Positions 1 to 12,729 of a stretch of DNA of 64,000 nt are shown in pieces. The stretch lies in contig NC_092561.1 of the NCBI RefSeq assembly GCF_037975245.1, positions 13,015,001 to 13,079,000 on the forward strand, written 5' to 3'. Positions within the stretch are counted from its first letter, which is position 1, and each line of letters starts with the position of its first letter. The position numbers and the translations under genes were made by a program. This stretch comes from Apostichopus japonicus (taxonomy: Eukaryota > Echinodermata > Holothuroidea > Aspidochirotida > Stichopodidae). Below the pieces are notes generated by a model, which was given only the letters and a program-made list of their open reading frames with translations, was not told the origin of the DNA and did not search any database.

Positions 1-577
1 AGTTTTATAGTCCTTTTCTTATTCATATAAGCACAAGTGCCTCTCGTTATGGGAAATAAAAACTTTACGTCGTTCGGTTTATAGTGCTACACATTTCCGT
101 TTTGCTTCAATAAAGTTATATTGGTTTTACATCACCTTCAAGTTTGGAGTTATCATATCCTTAAAAAATAGCTCCCCACTTTATTGCCATAGGTCTACTT
201 TGCATTCGGGAGGTCTTTTTACATGTAATCTAGAAAGGCCCAGATCACCCTGTCACAGTTACGACTTATGTGTTTAATGTATTGCTCGGAAAGTATTGGC
301 ATTGTTTTCACAATTTGCTCTTCATAATGAAATTATTTTCCGCAAATCTGTTGTACTATTTCAGTATTGTTCTTTTCGTACAGAAATCCCCTTCATCGCG
401 TATTTAATGATTGAAATGTGACAGCGCGTCTCACCTTGTGACGTCATACTTCAATTCCGTACATTTTGCAAATAGACAGTGGTACAATCCATGGGTTAGC
501 CACTATCACGCAATGCCACTCTGCACCCTGTTACTGTGTAATCTGTACTTCTGTAATTTAACAGGTCTGTTTAGGGC
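1..577. other. Non-coding AT-rich DNA, nothing recognised
   Basis: Only a short open frame (74 codons) lies here. It has no signal peptide, domain or splice context, and it runs into the foldback element at 584. I see no gene or RNA. Confidence 0.6.
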
Positions 578-583
578 CACGTA

Positions 584-714
584 TATGGCAAGCCATATGT
601 GCAATAATTCGAAAACACGGTTATCCATTCGATAAACTCAGTTTATTGATCGAAAAACGAGTTTAACGGCGATAAAATATGTTTATCGAATTATTGCACA
701 TATGGCTTGCCATA
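584..714. mobile_element. 131 bp foldback/MITE with 29 bp perfect inverted ends
   Basis: The ends are exact inverted repeats (584-612 against 686-714) starting TATGGCAAGCCATATG. They continue inward with one mismatch through an AAACA block. The outermost 14 bases are themselves a mini-palindrome (TATGGC-AA-GCCATA), so each end could form a small hairpin. The element is flanked by a perfect 6 bp direct repeat CACGTA (578-583 and 715-720), a likely target-site duplication. There is no coding capacity, so any movement would need a transposase in trans. It shares terminal design with the 668 bp element at 15642. Confidence 0.85.
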
Positions 715-720
715 CACGTA

Positions 721-2150
721 CAGTATCTGTTTCATTCCATGGCATCATCTCCATAAGCGACTCAGTGGGGAGGTGGGGTGGGCTCAGAGGGGGAAGAACA
801 GAATGAAAAAAATGTGTATTGTATTGATCATAATTTTTTTTTTTACAATTATTTTGGATGTTTTTGTGCAATCACTGTTACCTTTATAACCGTAATTTAT
901 AACATACTGCTTTGCCCCTTGTTCTTTTGGATTTACATTATTTTAATGCCTTATGCAATTCTTTACAAAATATCTTAATTAGACAAAGTAAAAGTTCAAC
1001 CATAATGTTACTTCTTTATCTCCATAAGTTTATCTGAAATACATATCCAGACACCTGATCCTAGTTGCCAGCCAAACAATAAACTTTATCAAAACATTTC
1101 GTACTTGTCACGATAAGTTTGTTAAAGAAATTATCAGCGAATAATCTGTCCAGAAATGGAGCTCAGTGACAAACATACCTGATTTCGTGTTTGCATATAC
1201 CTTCAACATGTACAGCATGGTAATGCAATTCAAATTTAAGTTGAAATTCGATGCTTCCCCTCTTTTATATTTAACCTCAAATATAATTAAATTATTGAGG
1301 AAATGTCAATATCGGTAGCCATATAGTGACTTTGAGCTCTATTTTCGCTTGTGTGGATACGTTATTGGAACTAGAACACCTAGAACTGTTGACATCTAAG
1401 GCAAACTTTAGAAGTAAAAAAAATCAACATTTATTTTTTTTGCAAGAATTATTATGAGCTTCTCTCTGGTTTGAATTGTGAATCTTATCACGTTATGAGT
1501 GACTACTTGATCTACGATTTGTTCACAGAAATCGTCAAGCGATTGAACGACTGCGCATGCTTGAGTTATGAATACTCAGGCAACTGGCTATGAAGCAACG
1601 TGAAGATAATATGGCTTCTGGATGACACCTTTATTAATACTTTACGTAGATAAATCGCACGTGCTTAAGGTGTTCTAGAGACAGGAAGATGCGATCGATA
1701 TTAAGATGTTTGTTAACTGAAATGCAATCCGATTTGTCTACCTGTGCACGTGAAAGGCTTGGCATTTAACTTGCAGGGACGTTTTCTTATGTGGATTACA
1801 TTATATTATTCCTTTAAGATGAAAGTGAAGGTACCACATAGCTTAGATAATGACTTAAGGCATGACCGTGATGTTCGTAATACATGTCTTGTCTGGTCAG
1901 TGTCTCCGCCTAGGACATTTTGTTTGTTTACTTTAAACTTATGATGTTGAGTTATTGTAACTGCGACCACTGTGCTCACTGCGCCCAATGCGCGCATCAC
2001 TTTATCATCTAGTCATTTGATTTAATAGTTGTCTTCTATTTCCTATTTGATGAGTTGGAATTTTTTATGCATATTATCATTATATATTTAAGTTCACCTT
2101 TGTCTGCAAGCAAATTGTAAATGTTGATTAAGTAATATCATATTTAATTA
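721..2150. other. Non-coding DNA, nothing recognised
   Basis: Several open frames of 60-66 codons occur on both strands, all of the length expected by chance in AT-rich DNA. None shows a domain or convincing splice sites. Confidence 0.55.
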
Positions 2151-5100
2151 AAATATGTCTGTCTGTCCGTAAGTCCGTCTATTATATGTATGTCATACGA
2201 ATATGTACCGTATATATTCGTAACGGTCAACGAGTGCGGGCATACGACGTTTACGAGCTACATTAACCTTTAATCTTCATTTCACGTTTTGCATATTTAA
2301 CCTACAAAACCAATTATGACATTGATGTCATATGATACCTTAAATTCAGACACGGTTCTATAGCTACCACATTGCCACTTAACCGATCTTTACAGAACTT
2401 TACCGATCTTTACCGAACTTTACCGATGACATCATAGAAATACTTACATACATATATCATTGTGCAGGTATTGCATATCTTTCTGATCGACATTTTTGCT
2501 TCAAAGATAACATTTTTGTCCTTAAAAAAAGCTTCAAAGTAGATACAACGTGTTGATAGGCTGCTGTACATTGCTCGACACTCTTACTTTGCAATAACTT
2601 TACGTAATCGTGAGTGCAGGAAACAATTCCGAGGATTGCGTCTTGTCGCTTTGTCAACATTATAACTTTAGTATTTCGTTTCCGCACAGACCTTCATTTT
2701 TTAGATGACTGGGTGAATTATAAATTAACATGTTAAACCCATACGTGGATCGTGATTGGAATATATTATGAGTTATTAAAACATATATCAGCATGCATTT
2801 AGGTCAGGCCCAAAAAGAAAAGAGAAAAAGAAAAAGAAAAAACAAGGAAGGTAAAATGACTTTTGTTTTTGTATCTGCTTCTGCCTGTTTTATCCATCAA
2901 GTGTATATTTTACATTGGCAAGGATTAGTGATCTGAAGAAAATAAATATTCGATTTGAAGTTGGGATGTTTTCTTAAATGGAGGATTCGCATTATATGTA
3001 TTATATTCAATGTCTCTAATGGTACTGAATTCACGCTTCAATCAAAGGCAGCTTATCTTTCCAAACCAATTTTGAAACAAGAAAAAAAAAATCAATGCAC
3101 TACTACTACATTAAGAGAAATAAGAAATGTATGGAAATATATCCATAATTGTTGATGGAAGTATAAATAGTAAATTACAAAGTAAAAATGTTGAAGAAAA
3201 GGCTGCTCGTTATTTATGTGCAATAGCTTAGTCAAGCCCATTGACGTATGACACTTTATATAGCCTTCATAAAGTATCTCAAAATTATATATTATTATAT
3301 ATGACCATTGTAATGTTGTAAAGCCACGCGTACCCGGCTACCCGTCCGTCCGTTTGTACGTCCGTACGTACGTACGTCCGTCCATCCATCAAAGTGTGAG
3401 GTACAGGGTTGATTGTTTTCCCAGTGGTCAGCAAATTCGCCCAATAGTCACGGCCATCACTTTATTACTTCGTTTAGCCCTTCAACCGCTGCATACATTA
3501 ACACACTTAATTAAGCAGTTCACGTCACATATAATAATCATCATTGGTACATGTGAAGGGGAAGCTGATAAATCGGTTACAAGTTACCGTGACAATTACC
3601 TTCAGAATATAATCAGTATATTTAAACAGAACATGCTTTATTTTAAAACGCTTCACATTTAAATAGATTTATATAAGCATTTGTAAAGGTTTGCGTCTCG
3701 ACAGCGATAAAACTCTTTGATCTATCTATTTTAAGAAAAAAAATCACAAGATTGGTGTCAGATGACGTCACTGATCAATAGAGGGAAAAGTAACTGCTGA
3801 ACAGAAATCTGAGAAATAAGGTGACGGAAAATCAATGTGTCCACTATCGGTGCTGTAGATTTATTCATCTAAGCTAGCTGGAGCGTGTAAATGGTAGGCA
3901 TGTTGTAGTCAAAAGGTTGACGTATGTTGATCAAACATAAGGTCAGAATATCTCTTATATAAGTATAATGCCGCCGCCGCTGCTTGAAAATCAAATCACA
4001 CTTCTCAACAACGAGAGCAAAACGGATCAAAGCAAATTCTTGATATGTTTTGAATTCATCAAATTTGAAGAACTATCTCTTTTTACAAGTGGGGTATTTC
4101 CTGATATAGTTTATATGTAGGTCAATGATCTCATTAAACGTTTAGCTTAAATACATTGCAAACACATTTCCAGCACTGAGCAAACACGAAATCCCTCAAT
4201 ATCATTTGACATACAAAGCATCTGACGTAAGCTTTCATATAATAATTTATTAATGCAGGCCAACGTCATGTTGCAATAATAAGTTGATTTAAATAAATGA
4301 AGAAGAAACACGAACACTCCGCCCGTGTGGATATCGAAGGGAAACAAAAGCCATAGTTATGAAATCTAATCTTGTTTTGATTTTACAATATGTGTTGCTA
4401 CATTGTTATATTTATATCATAACTGTATGAATAATACAATTATCATAATACTTGTATCTTTAGTGTTGCGACAAAATGCTCCACGTCAAACTCATGAAAT
4501 CTAATCATCATTAAAACATTTACATTGATCGACTTTATTTAACTTCTTCAGATGAAACCGGTAAAAATCTGATCACTAATATACTGTATTGCATTCTTTG
4601 AAATTAATCAAACTCATCAGATCAATTCCAAGAAAACTGCTCACTTTATTGGATTCTATTTCGTATATGAGCATTCTTACATCATACCCACGCATGAAAT
4701 CTGATAGTTTTTATATTCAGTTACATTAGGTAGAAATATTACCAATCATACTCTATCACATTTTCCATGGTGTTCCTGTCAATCAATGATCATAAATTTT
4801 AATCTAATTCAATTTTATTAACGTATGAATAAAATAAAATCACCGACAATATTCGGCATAAATAATTATCTCACGGCAAATTAATTTCATTTGAAATCTT
4901 AATCCCTTTCAATATATTCAGAATTGTAAACTTGCACAAATTAATAAAAAAAAACGTCAAAATTTACACAGTTTTAAGTATTCTTTATAAAGGAAGTAAT
5001 CAAATATCATATTATTCCTTCCTAATTTTTCCCATACCGTTGAGAAACAATATCATAACTGTCCTAATATGGTAGTCGTATATCGCTCGCAGGTGTGATC

Positions 5101-6090
5101 CACTAAGAGTGAAAATCTTCGAATGACGTTCGCGTTTCTAAAGGAAAACATCAAGTGACCAGTGCACACTGACTCTTTATGTCAAAAGCGAATTGTCCTA
5201 CGGGCATAGATTTCAATAACGATAGCTAGTTTGGTATTTGGCTGGCTTAGAGGAATTTATATGTATAGAGTCTCTCCCATGTTCTATGTAGTGTAAGCAG
5301 GTAGGTAATATTAAGTTTGGCAAATAGTGGAGAGGATGACTTTTGAGAGCTTCTTAACCACCCAAGACAGAACCATGAAATGCAAACAAGTTCACGGAAC
5401 TGATATACTTTCATCTCCAGTTTATATTACATTGCTACGCCTATAGTAGTAGCTTGCAAATATAACTTTGAAGTGCCTGTACAGAACTGATCTTTAAATA
5501 TTACACAGATGAATTCCCATCCCAAAATAGTTCATGAAAGACAGAGACAGGTACTTCATATTTAATTTAACACTCTAACGTTAAGAGGTTTACGGGATAT
5601 TAAATGCCATAAAAGGTGCCACAAAGTTAGCTTAATGTGTGCACGTCTCATATATGAATGTCTTTATACGTCACTAATCACATTGAATTCTCTCAACCCG
5701 TGACATCTGTCATTAATTCATCAATGACAACTCATAAAAATAATGTTAATTGTATTTACGACATCGTTCTTCTTTATGTTATATAAACATATCACATAGG
5801 CCTATTGCTTCTTTTACTATCAGCATGTTCGATCTAACGAGTCATATAGAGCTATAAGTATATTTACGAAAATGAAATGTGGTTTACTTTTCATAACCGC
5901 ACGCTCTTTAGCTTTTAGAACGTCTTATGGACTGTTAACATTATGGTTTTGGTTGTAGTTTAAAATATGTTTTAAAGGGGTATAGTTTTCTCTCAAAGGA
6001 TCCTCCAATATGGTAAGAATGTAAAGAGTATTTGATATTACTAAATGTCAAAGAAGGCCAGGTACCAAACATAAGCGTATCAAAACATAG
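2151..6090. other. Non-coding DNA with short simple repeats
   Basis: Small simple-sequence patches occur at 2157-2180 (GTCT/GTCC) and 3335-3390 (CCGT and ACGT units). A short run of CTTTACCGA units lies near 2385-2430. The 102-codon frame at 3354-3662 begins inside the CCGT repeat and looks like chance. I see no gene. Confidence 0.5.
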
Positions 6091-6095
6091 TAATA

Positions 6096-6106
6096 AAATA
6101 TAATAT

Positions 6107-6140
<34 letters not shown>

Positions 6141-6179
6141 CAGATATTTATATATATAATATATATATATATATACAGA

Positions 6180-6210
<31 letters not shown>
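6096..6210. repeat. AT-rich microsatellite with an internal duplication
   Basis: Almost pure TA dinucleotides, interrupted twice by the same block (CAGATATTTATATATAT, near 6141 and 6175). This suggests slippage or duplication inside the array. It joins the CCAT array directly. Confidence 0.9.
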
Positions 6211-6370
6211 CCATCCATCCATCCATCCATCCATCCATCCATCCATCCATCCATCCATCCATCCATCCATCCATCCATCCATCCATCCATCCATCCATCC
6301 ATCCATCCATCCATCCATCCATCCATCCATCCATCCATCCATCCATCCATCCGTCCGTCCATCCATCCAT
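6211..6370. repeat. (CCAT)n tetranucleotide microsatellite
   Basis: About 40 copies of a CCAT unit, interrupted once by two CCGT units (6351-6360). Read on the minus strand it gives Met-Asp-Gly-Trp repeats. The two overlapping minus-strand frames of 106-108 codons here are artefacts of the repeat. Confidence 0.97.
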
Positions 6371-6470
6371 ATATCTATCCATACATACACGCATGCACAC
6401 ATCCATACATACATTTTGTACATATCTAGGGTATAAACTTTAACATTATTGATATCGATGCTTCCCAAGC

Positions 6471-8980
6471 ATCCGATCAGGTTTCCTCTTTTTTCTATAA
6501 ATGGTACGTAGTTTATAACATATATATAAGCAAATTTTTATCACCTTACAGATAAATCGAGCCATAAACTTGTGAATCTCCGGGGATATTGTGATATGAA
6601 TATTAATGTGATATTACTTTACAAATTACTCAGTACTAAAAAATTGTGAGATAAATTTGTGAAACTGATCCAGTCTACATTGTTAGCTTAAAAACTATTT
6701 ATTAGGCAATTTAAGTTTTGTTGTTTAAACGATTTCAATTCTTTAAGGCAACATATCCCCTTGCCTCAAGTTAAATCTCTTACCAAAGAGTGGAACCTTA
6801 ATTAAAGAGCTGAGATTTTGAATCCTATAGTCTCTGGAGGCTGACAAACTTGTGAGAAGGAGACTGAAATTTTCTAGCGACGCTTAAACGTCAAAAGTGA
6901 TCGTTTTTATATCTTCAGGCCTCCTGGCAGTAGATTCAATCGATTTTAGGGTATTAACCTTTACATGTTAAGTGAAGGCAATTTCGAGGGTTACCTATGG
7001 AATTATTTACAGCAAACTACACACATTTTTCATCTCTTTTCTTCTTGCAAACTGTTTTGACTTTTGACTTTTATCTTAATATTTCACAATCATGTGACTT
7101 TTATGGTTGCCCTTTATGCCTAAAGAAGCTGTTCTTTTGTTAAATTCTTTTTGCTTTTTGCCTTAAAATTATAAAAGGTGTATACTTTGATTGAGGTAGA
7201 AAACAAACTTGCATGCAAATTGTTGAAAGGGTAAACCCACAGATGTATCGAAAAGAAGTAATTTGAGTAATGAAAACAAACGCTTTCGTATATAGTTTGT
7301 AGTTGAATGGTGGCTGGTTTCTTGCTTCCCTGCTGGTATCATTGCCATCATAAAGCATTCAATGTTTGTATATTTATGATTTACTTATATCATCATATTT
7401 CAATTGACGGTTTCCACTTAATTAGCAATTAGCAGATGACAAGAGAGTTATCAGCTTCTGAAATATTTCATATCAGTTTAAAAATGTATTGTCGGATGAA
7501 AATGAACTTTTCAGAGTCCCGATAAATATACATTATAGGTAGTACTGACATTCATGTTAGCGATAGTAACTTTCGTGAAGATATGACATCATTATGTAAG
7601 TTATAATTATGTGCGTTAAATGTATAGATTCCTCCCTTGATGTTTGAGATTAGATTAATTGTTAGTGGTATAGTGTATCTCCATGACTCCCCTGACGGTT
7701 TATGCTGTACGATGATACCATGTGTCCTTCTATCCTATCATATATGTCATTACGTATACGTGTGTTATCTCTGTATACCTAGGTTACTGACAGAAGCCAA
7801 AGAAACGCTTAAGAGAAGGCAAGATTTATGTTTTAAAATTGAAGTACCTCCAGGCAAGAAATTGGGTTTCATTTATTACATAGGCTTAATGTTCCATTGA
7901 TGTATTCCTTCTCGCCAAATGGCTAAGTCACTGTGTGAATAGGTTAATAACTCCAGCCCTGAATCCTAAAAGATATAACGTACGTATATTACATTATATA
8001 TTATAATATATTATATTATATCATATTATATATTTCTATAACAGAACTGTACACTCGAGGTACGTGTTGACTTTTCTTATAATCAGTATACCATTCAACA
8101 AGCTTATTAGGTATGAAAAATCAGCTCTCAAGTGCATTTCAACGAAAAAGGAAGCTTTTTAAAAGCAACCGTTTTGCTTTGAAGAAACCCTTTAACACAA
8201 ATAAAAAACCTCTTCAACTGCAAATTCATCAAACTTAGTGTGCCAATTGTAAGTCACGAATCAAAGCGTCTGCTCTGCTCTGGGAATAAGTAAGGGGAAG
8301 GACAATGTTATAGAATTATTCGAATTGGATTAGATTCTGCGTAAGCTACGCAAATTAAATTATGCCATACAACTTTTATCTATTCCATCAACACTAAAAT
8401 GAGAAAGAAGATTGACAAATTTGTCCATTTTAAGTAAGAAAGATTTGTAAAATACAATTTATGATTTATAATGCGTTTTTAGGTCACGCATTGTTATCAA
8501 CAATCTATCGTTAATGCAATTTATCGTTGATTTAGGTGAAGTCCTATTTTCTTAACCTAGATGTTGTACCATCTTATATAAAAATGAACACCCAATATTT
8601 GTAATATTACTGTTCCAACTAGTATAGTTTCATGCAAGTATTCTTGAGAAACGTTTTTTGACTAGTATAGTAATTGACTGTGGAATTAGATGTTATTTAC
8701 AGAATCGTGCATAGATACGTAAATAAACCTCGCACATAAAATACTCAGTACTCAGTACTCTCTCTCTGAGTAAAATGGCAACAAAGTAAAGAATAATCAT
8801 GAAACCAAATTTTTGCATTAATTTTTGTGAATTTCTAATGTCATGTGATACTTTAATCCCATAACAATGTAGTTCATCAGCACGGCTATCATAGCGTCGC
8901 ACATGTGCAAAGTTCTTAAAAATTTCGACTTGCGTTAAGTATGTAATAATCTCTACAAAGATGTGTTTTTGTAATTGTTT
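6471..8980. other. Non-coding DNA, nothing recognised
   Basis: Contains a TATTA-rich patch (about 7985-8035) and chance-length open frames. The 87-codon frame at 7637-7900 has no recognisable domain or signal. Confidence 0.5.
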
Positions 8981-8987
8981 GGATATT

Positions 8988-9155
8988 ATGTTCTTCATTA
9001 GTAACACTATATATAACGGAACAAGCAATGGTACTTTTTCATTCATGTTCTTCATTAGTAATTCCATATATAACAGGAATGGTAGTTATTGTTCATTCAT
9101 GTTCTTCATTAGAAACTCTTTACATTGCAGTAATGGTATAGGTTTTGCTTATCCG
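8988..9155. repeat. Diverged three-copy tandem repeat (57 and 54 bp periods)
   Basis: The block ATGTTCTTCATTAG starts at 8988, 9045 and 9099, each followed by similar ATATATAACGGAA-like sequence. Spacings are multiples of three, so the plus frame stays open and gives a phenylalanine-isoleucine-serine-asparagine repeat. I infer a minisatellite, not a gene. Confidence 0.7.
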
Positions 9156-9849
9156 TTAAAGTTTGTCTTCCTTTTGCATGTTCTTGTCAGTTTGAGAAAT
9201 ATAACGTTGCTTCTTAACAGTGATAAATGTTAGTAAAATATTACATTGACATCGCAAATGATGAACTACGAGGTACATATAGCGCATATCAGTTTATACT
9301 GAAATACGACTAGATGAAGTTTGAGATGGCGTTGGGAGCTGGTTCCTATGTCTTACTATGACAAGGAAGGATCGTTATTTGGCGTCGTTCTGTATTGGGT
9401 AGCTCAACACTGCTGACTTATTTGCAACATAGTTCTCGCAGGATTGAAAGTTATCACCCCCTAGCCGGTTGTACTTTTTGCAAAAGTCATTGGTTGACAG
9501 TAATGTATGTCATGAGACTTAGTGTGAACACTATCGAGATATCTGGAATGGTTTAATAGGAAGTATTTCCAGTGAGCTGTATATACTTGCCTGTTATTAA
9601 ACTCTCTAGTAGAGAAAGCGATGGTAATAACTGTTTGATGTTTATCGGAAGCGGGGACTATCCAAGAATATTGATGTAGTTTACGTCAAACCCGATAGTC
9701 TGTGTACTTACATAATATGTTATGTCTTCATTCAGATAGCTCATGGTTTGATTATAAACCATCTAAAACACGAAGACCTGTAGTTAATTATCTAAATGGA
9801 GCTGTTCTGGGTTTTCCAACTCTTTGCCATTTCAAATATGTATGTATTT

Positions 9850-10185
9850 ATTGCCTGGTCATTAATTTCAATTTCATTTAACAGAGTCAGTTCAAATGTC
9901 TTTTTCTTATTATTCACAAATGATTTAGAATTCATTAGCATCATGATTGATCTCTTGTCTAAGGCAAAATATGTCACCAAATCAGAACTAGCATTGTTCG
10001 ATACAGGTGACAAAAGCATGTACAGTGGAATGACTTACTTCCTTAACCGATTCGAACCTCTGGACATACAACCAGTGTCCATAGCATAGTGGTTAGAGTG
10101 TCCGCATATAAAGCGGGAGGCCCGGGTTCGAATCTTCGTGGAGGTTGTAAGTTGTTCACTCTTCTGCATTTTCCAACTCACTACA

Positions 10186-10190
<5 letters not shown>
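9850..10190 (+). mobile_element. tRNA-related SINE-like element with AT-microsatellite tail
   Basis: The right part (about 10073-10145) reads like a tRNA gene. It has an A-box-like TAGCATAGTGG (10082-10092) and a B-box-like GGGTTCGAATC (10124-10134), internal RNA polymerase III promoter elements. A short unique 3' part ends in CACTACAATTTC and then (AT)n. The sequence to the left of the tRNA head, back to about 9850, is also shared with the minus-strand copy at 31.5-31.87 kb, including GGCAAAATATGTCACC and TTGTTCGATACAGGTGAC. The mobile unit is therefore longer than the tRNA-derived head. The apparent 97-codon frame at 9796-10089 lies inside this repeat. Confidence 0.8.

Positions 10191-10270
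<80 letters not shown>
10191..10270. repeat. (AT)40 microsatellite
   Basis: Pure AT dinucleotides directly after the SINE 3' end. The minus-strand SINE copy has the same arrangement, so the array probably grew from the SINE tail. Confidence 0.97.
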
Positions 10271-10275
<5 letters not shown>

Positions 10276-10329
10276 TAGATACTTACATCCATACTTACAA
10301 CAATAAAGAAAAATGTTCCAATATTTAAA

Positions 10330-12179
10330 TTATACTCTAAAGTAGACTAATAAGTTGTTACAAAAGAGTTTGTATATCTGTAACAATCTTCATATCATAT
10401 TTGTAAATTCCAGTTATGTCACCTGCAAGAATTCATTGGGGTTTAGGAATTTGGATGCCCTATAACCAACATGCACTTAGTTGATTACAATCGAAAAGTA
10501 TGTTACGTTTACATAAAGCCTTCAAAACCACAAGCTGTGGTAAGTCGAGTCCTCAAAAGCTCGCTTTGACACTAGTAAGAAAGCTTTTGACATTAGTCAT
10601 GAATAAGATTTTAGGACGTACCAATGACCTAAGAGATTATACAAAAACCATTCCGTTTCCATGACAACCAAGAAAGATGCTCCAGATGGGTTATTTTTGC
10701 TGGCTATCACATTTCCGACAGGAAGTTTGTTTTCTTTAAATATATTCCATTTACATTTCACATCGCAAATTCCGCATTCCCGTAGAATTCGTGAGTCTCT
10801 CTAAACTGTATATTCAGTTATTTTGGGAAGAACTTGGGAGAGAAGAAAGTGGGATGGAAGAGATAAATATATTATACAAAAAAAGACCACCCAAAAAACG
10901 AAAAAAAAACGTTTGATGTCGAAAAAACGTGTAAGTTTTTGTTAAGATATTAAGAACTATGAAAGTACTCAAGTGTCTTTGCTTATTGTTACAGAAACGT
11001 ATATGTAAGAATTGAATGCTCAGTTTTGACGTCGCCTTACAGGACTTTATCAGCCTATTTGGGACTTGTACGTTTGTAGACTGTAAGATAACGGATTATT
11101 GACCAATGCCGAACAAATACTGTAAAAGTTTGAGTACTTTCTGTCAAGTCAGTTGAGAAATCTCCGGCGGCACATAACTGATGTATGAAATATCATTGCC
11201 CTGTGTTTGACAAGTAACGATGCATTCAGAGTTTAAATGTCGGTGGTAGATCGCATGGAGGCTGCTCGAAAGGGCTAAACGTCATTTTTTTACAGTACAT
11301 GATTACCATGTTGAAATACATACTTTGTAAGATCTTTCACAAAGAGATTGTTTTCGCGTATACATGTTGCTATATAGCTCATGTAAGACTCTGCTAATGT
11401 TGATTTTGTTAGATATCTGGTCTTGGGATACCTTAGACATAGTTGCTCTCCTGGGAATACAACATTCGATGGATATGAACTATATTCAATGGCAATCTAA
11501 ACACTAATAAACGTCTGTACTGGCTAAGATTGATAACGTCTGTATCACACTGTTGATATCGAATCGAGTTGGCAAACGTTTAAGTAACAACGGCCAGTTT
11601 CACAAATGCATATGTGTTGCAGTTTCATATAGCAGACTAAAGGTAACTAAGGGTAACCTTTTAAGACGCATTATATGTAAAAGAGTTAACCTTGAGGTGC
11701 AATTTGTCTACTTACTCTGCGCCATTCTGATTTCTTATTCCAACATTTTAACATACTACCACAGCTACTTTGGTTCTACTTATCTGAAAAAAAGATTGAA
11801 CGAGTTCAAAACGAAACCACTTTTGCCACTTTATATTTAAACATGTAAAATAATTTACTTTCAAATATGTTTTTATACACTTATTTAATAAAGAATGTTT
11901 TATAAACCACTTATTCACCATGGCAAAAAAGGAGAGAAAACATAGAAACCACCCCTTCATTAAAAACTCGCAGAGAATCAATAGTTAACTTATGATGAAT
12001 TCAGCTCGCTAACAATAGGTTCAAGGCCAACGGTCTCACTCTGAATTCTCAAGTATAGGCCCTGCCTAACGTGATTACATGATAACGCAGTATCAACTAC
12101 TGCGTATTCAAACATACGTCAAACACACAAGTTTGAAGCAAGCTGTATGCTGTATCAAATTAATCACTTACTTAGATAG

Positions 12180-12180
<1 letters not shown>
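10330..12180. other. Non-coding DNA, nothing recognised
   Basis: The 95-codon plus frame at 11553-11840 and 77-codon minus frame at 11748-11981 overlap each other and show no domain, signal or splice context. I treat both as chance. Confidence 0.5.

Positions 12181-12272
<92 letters not shown>
12181..12272. repeat. (TA)n microsatellite with one interruption
   Basis: Two TA arrays separated by AAACA at 12242-12246. Confidence 0.97.
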
Positions 12273-12277
<5 letters not shown>

Positions 12278-12308
12278 TACTCCAAAAGGAAATATTATAA
12301 GAGAAAAC

Positions 12309-12729
12309 TATATCCTATACTATATCCTATATTAATATATTGTTACAGAGTGCCATTGCGTAACCGTGTACTGTACATTTATCTATACTATATCCTTCAC
12401 TATTACCTATAGTATATTCTATACTATATCCAATATTAATATATTGTTAGAAAGTGCCTTTGCGTAAACGTGTACTGTATGTGTATCTATACTTTATCCT
12501 ATAATATATCCTATGCTATATCCTATATTAATATATTGTTACAGAGTGACTTTGCGTAACCGTGTACTGTACATTAATCTACACTATATCCTACAGTATA
12601 TCCTACAGTATATCCTATAATATATCCTATAATATATCCTATACTATTTCCAATATTAATATAGTGTTACAGAGTGCCTTTGCGTAACCGTGTACTGTAC
12701 ATTTATCTATACTATATCCCATATTAATT
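12309..12729. repeat. Compound tandem repeat: four conserved blocks with variable ATATCCTATACT spacers
   Basis: A block reading TGTTACAGAGTGCCTTTGCG followed by TAACCGTGTACTGTAC begins at about 12341, 12445, 12537 and 12665. The spacings of 104, 92 and 128 bp differ because the spacers are variable numbers of a 10-11 base TATCCTATAC unit. The result is a short-unit minisatellite nested in a longer tandem unit. Confidence 0.85.

Noticed and set aside
6080-6468. Two minus-strand frames of 106-108 codons rich in Met-Asp-Gly-Trp
   Set aside because: They are translations of the CCAT microsatellite.
10075-10145. A tRNA gene
   Set aside because: Only the promoter boxes are tRNA-like; acceptor and anticodon stems do not pair well, and the sequence continues into a repeated 3' part with an AT tail, as in SINEs.
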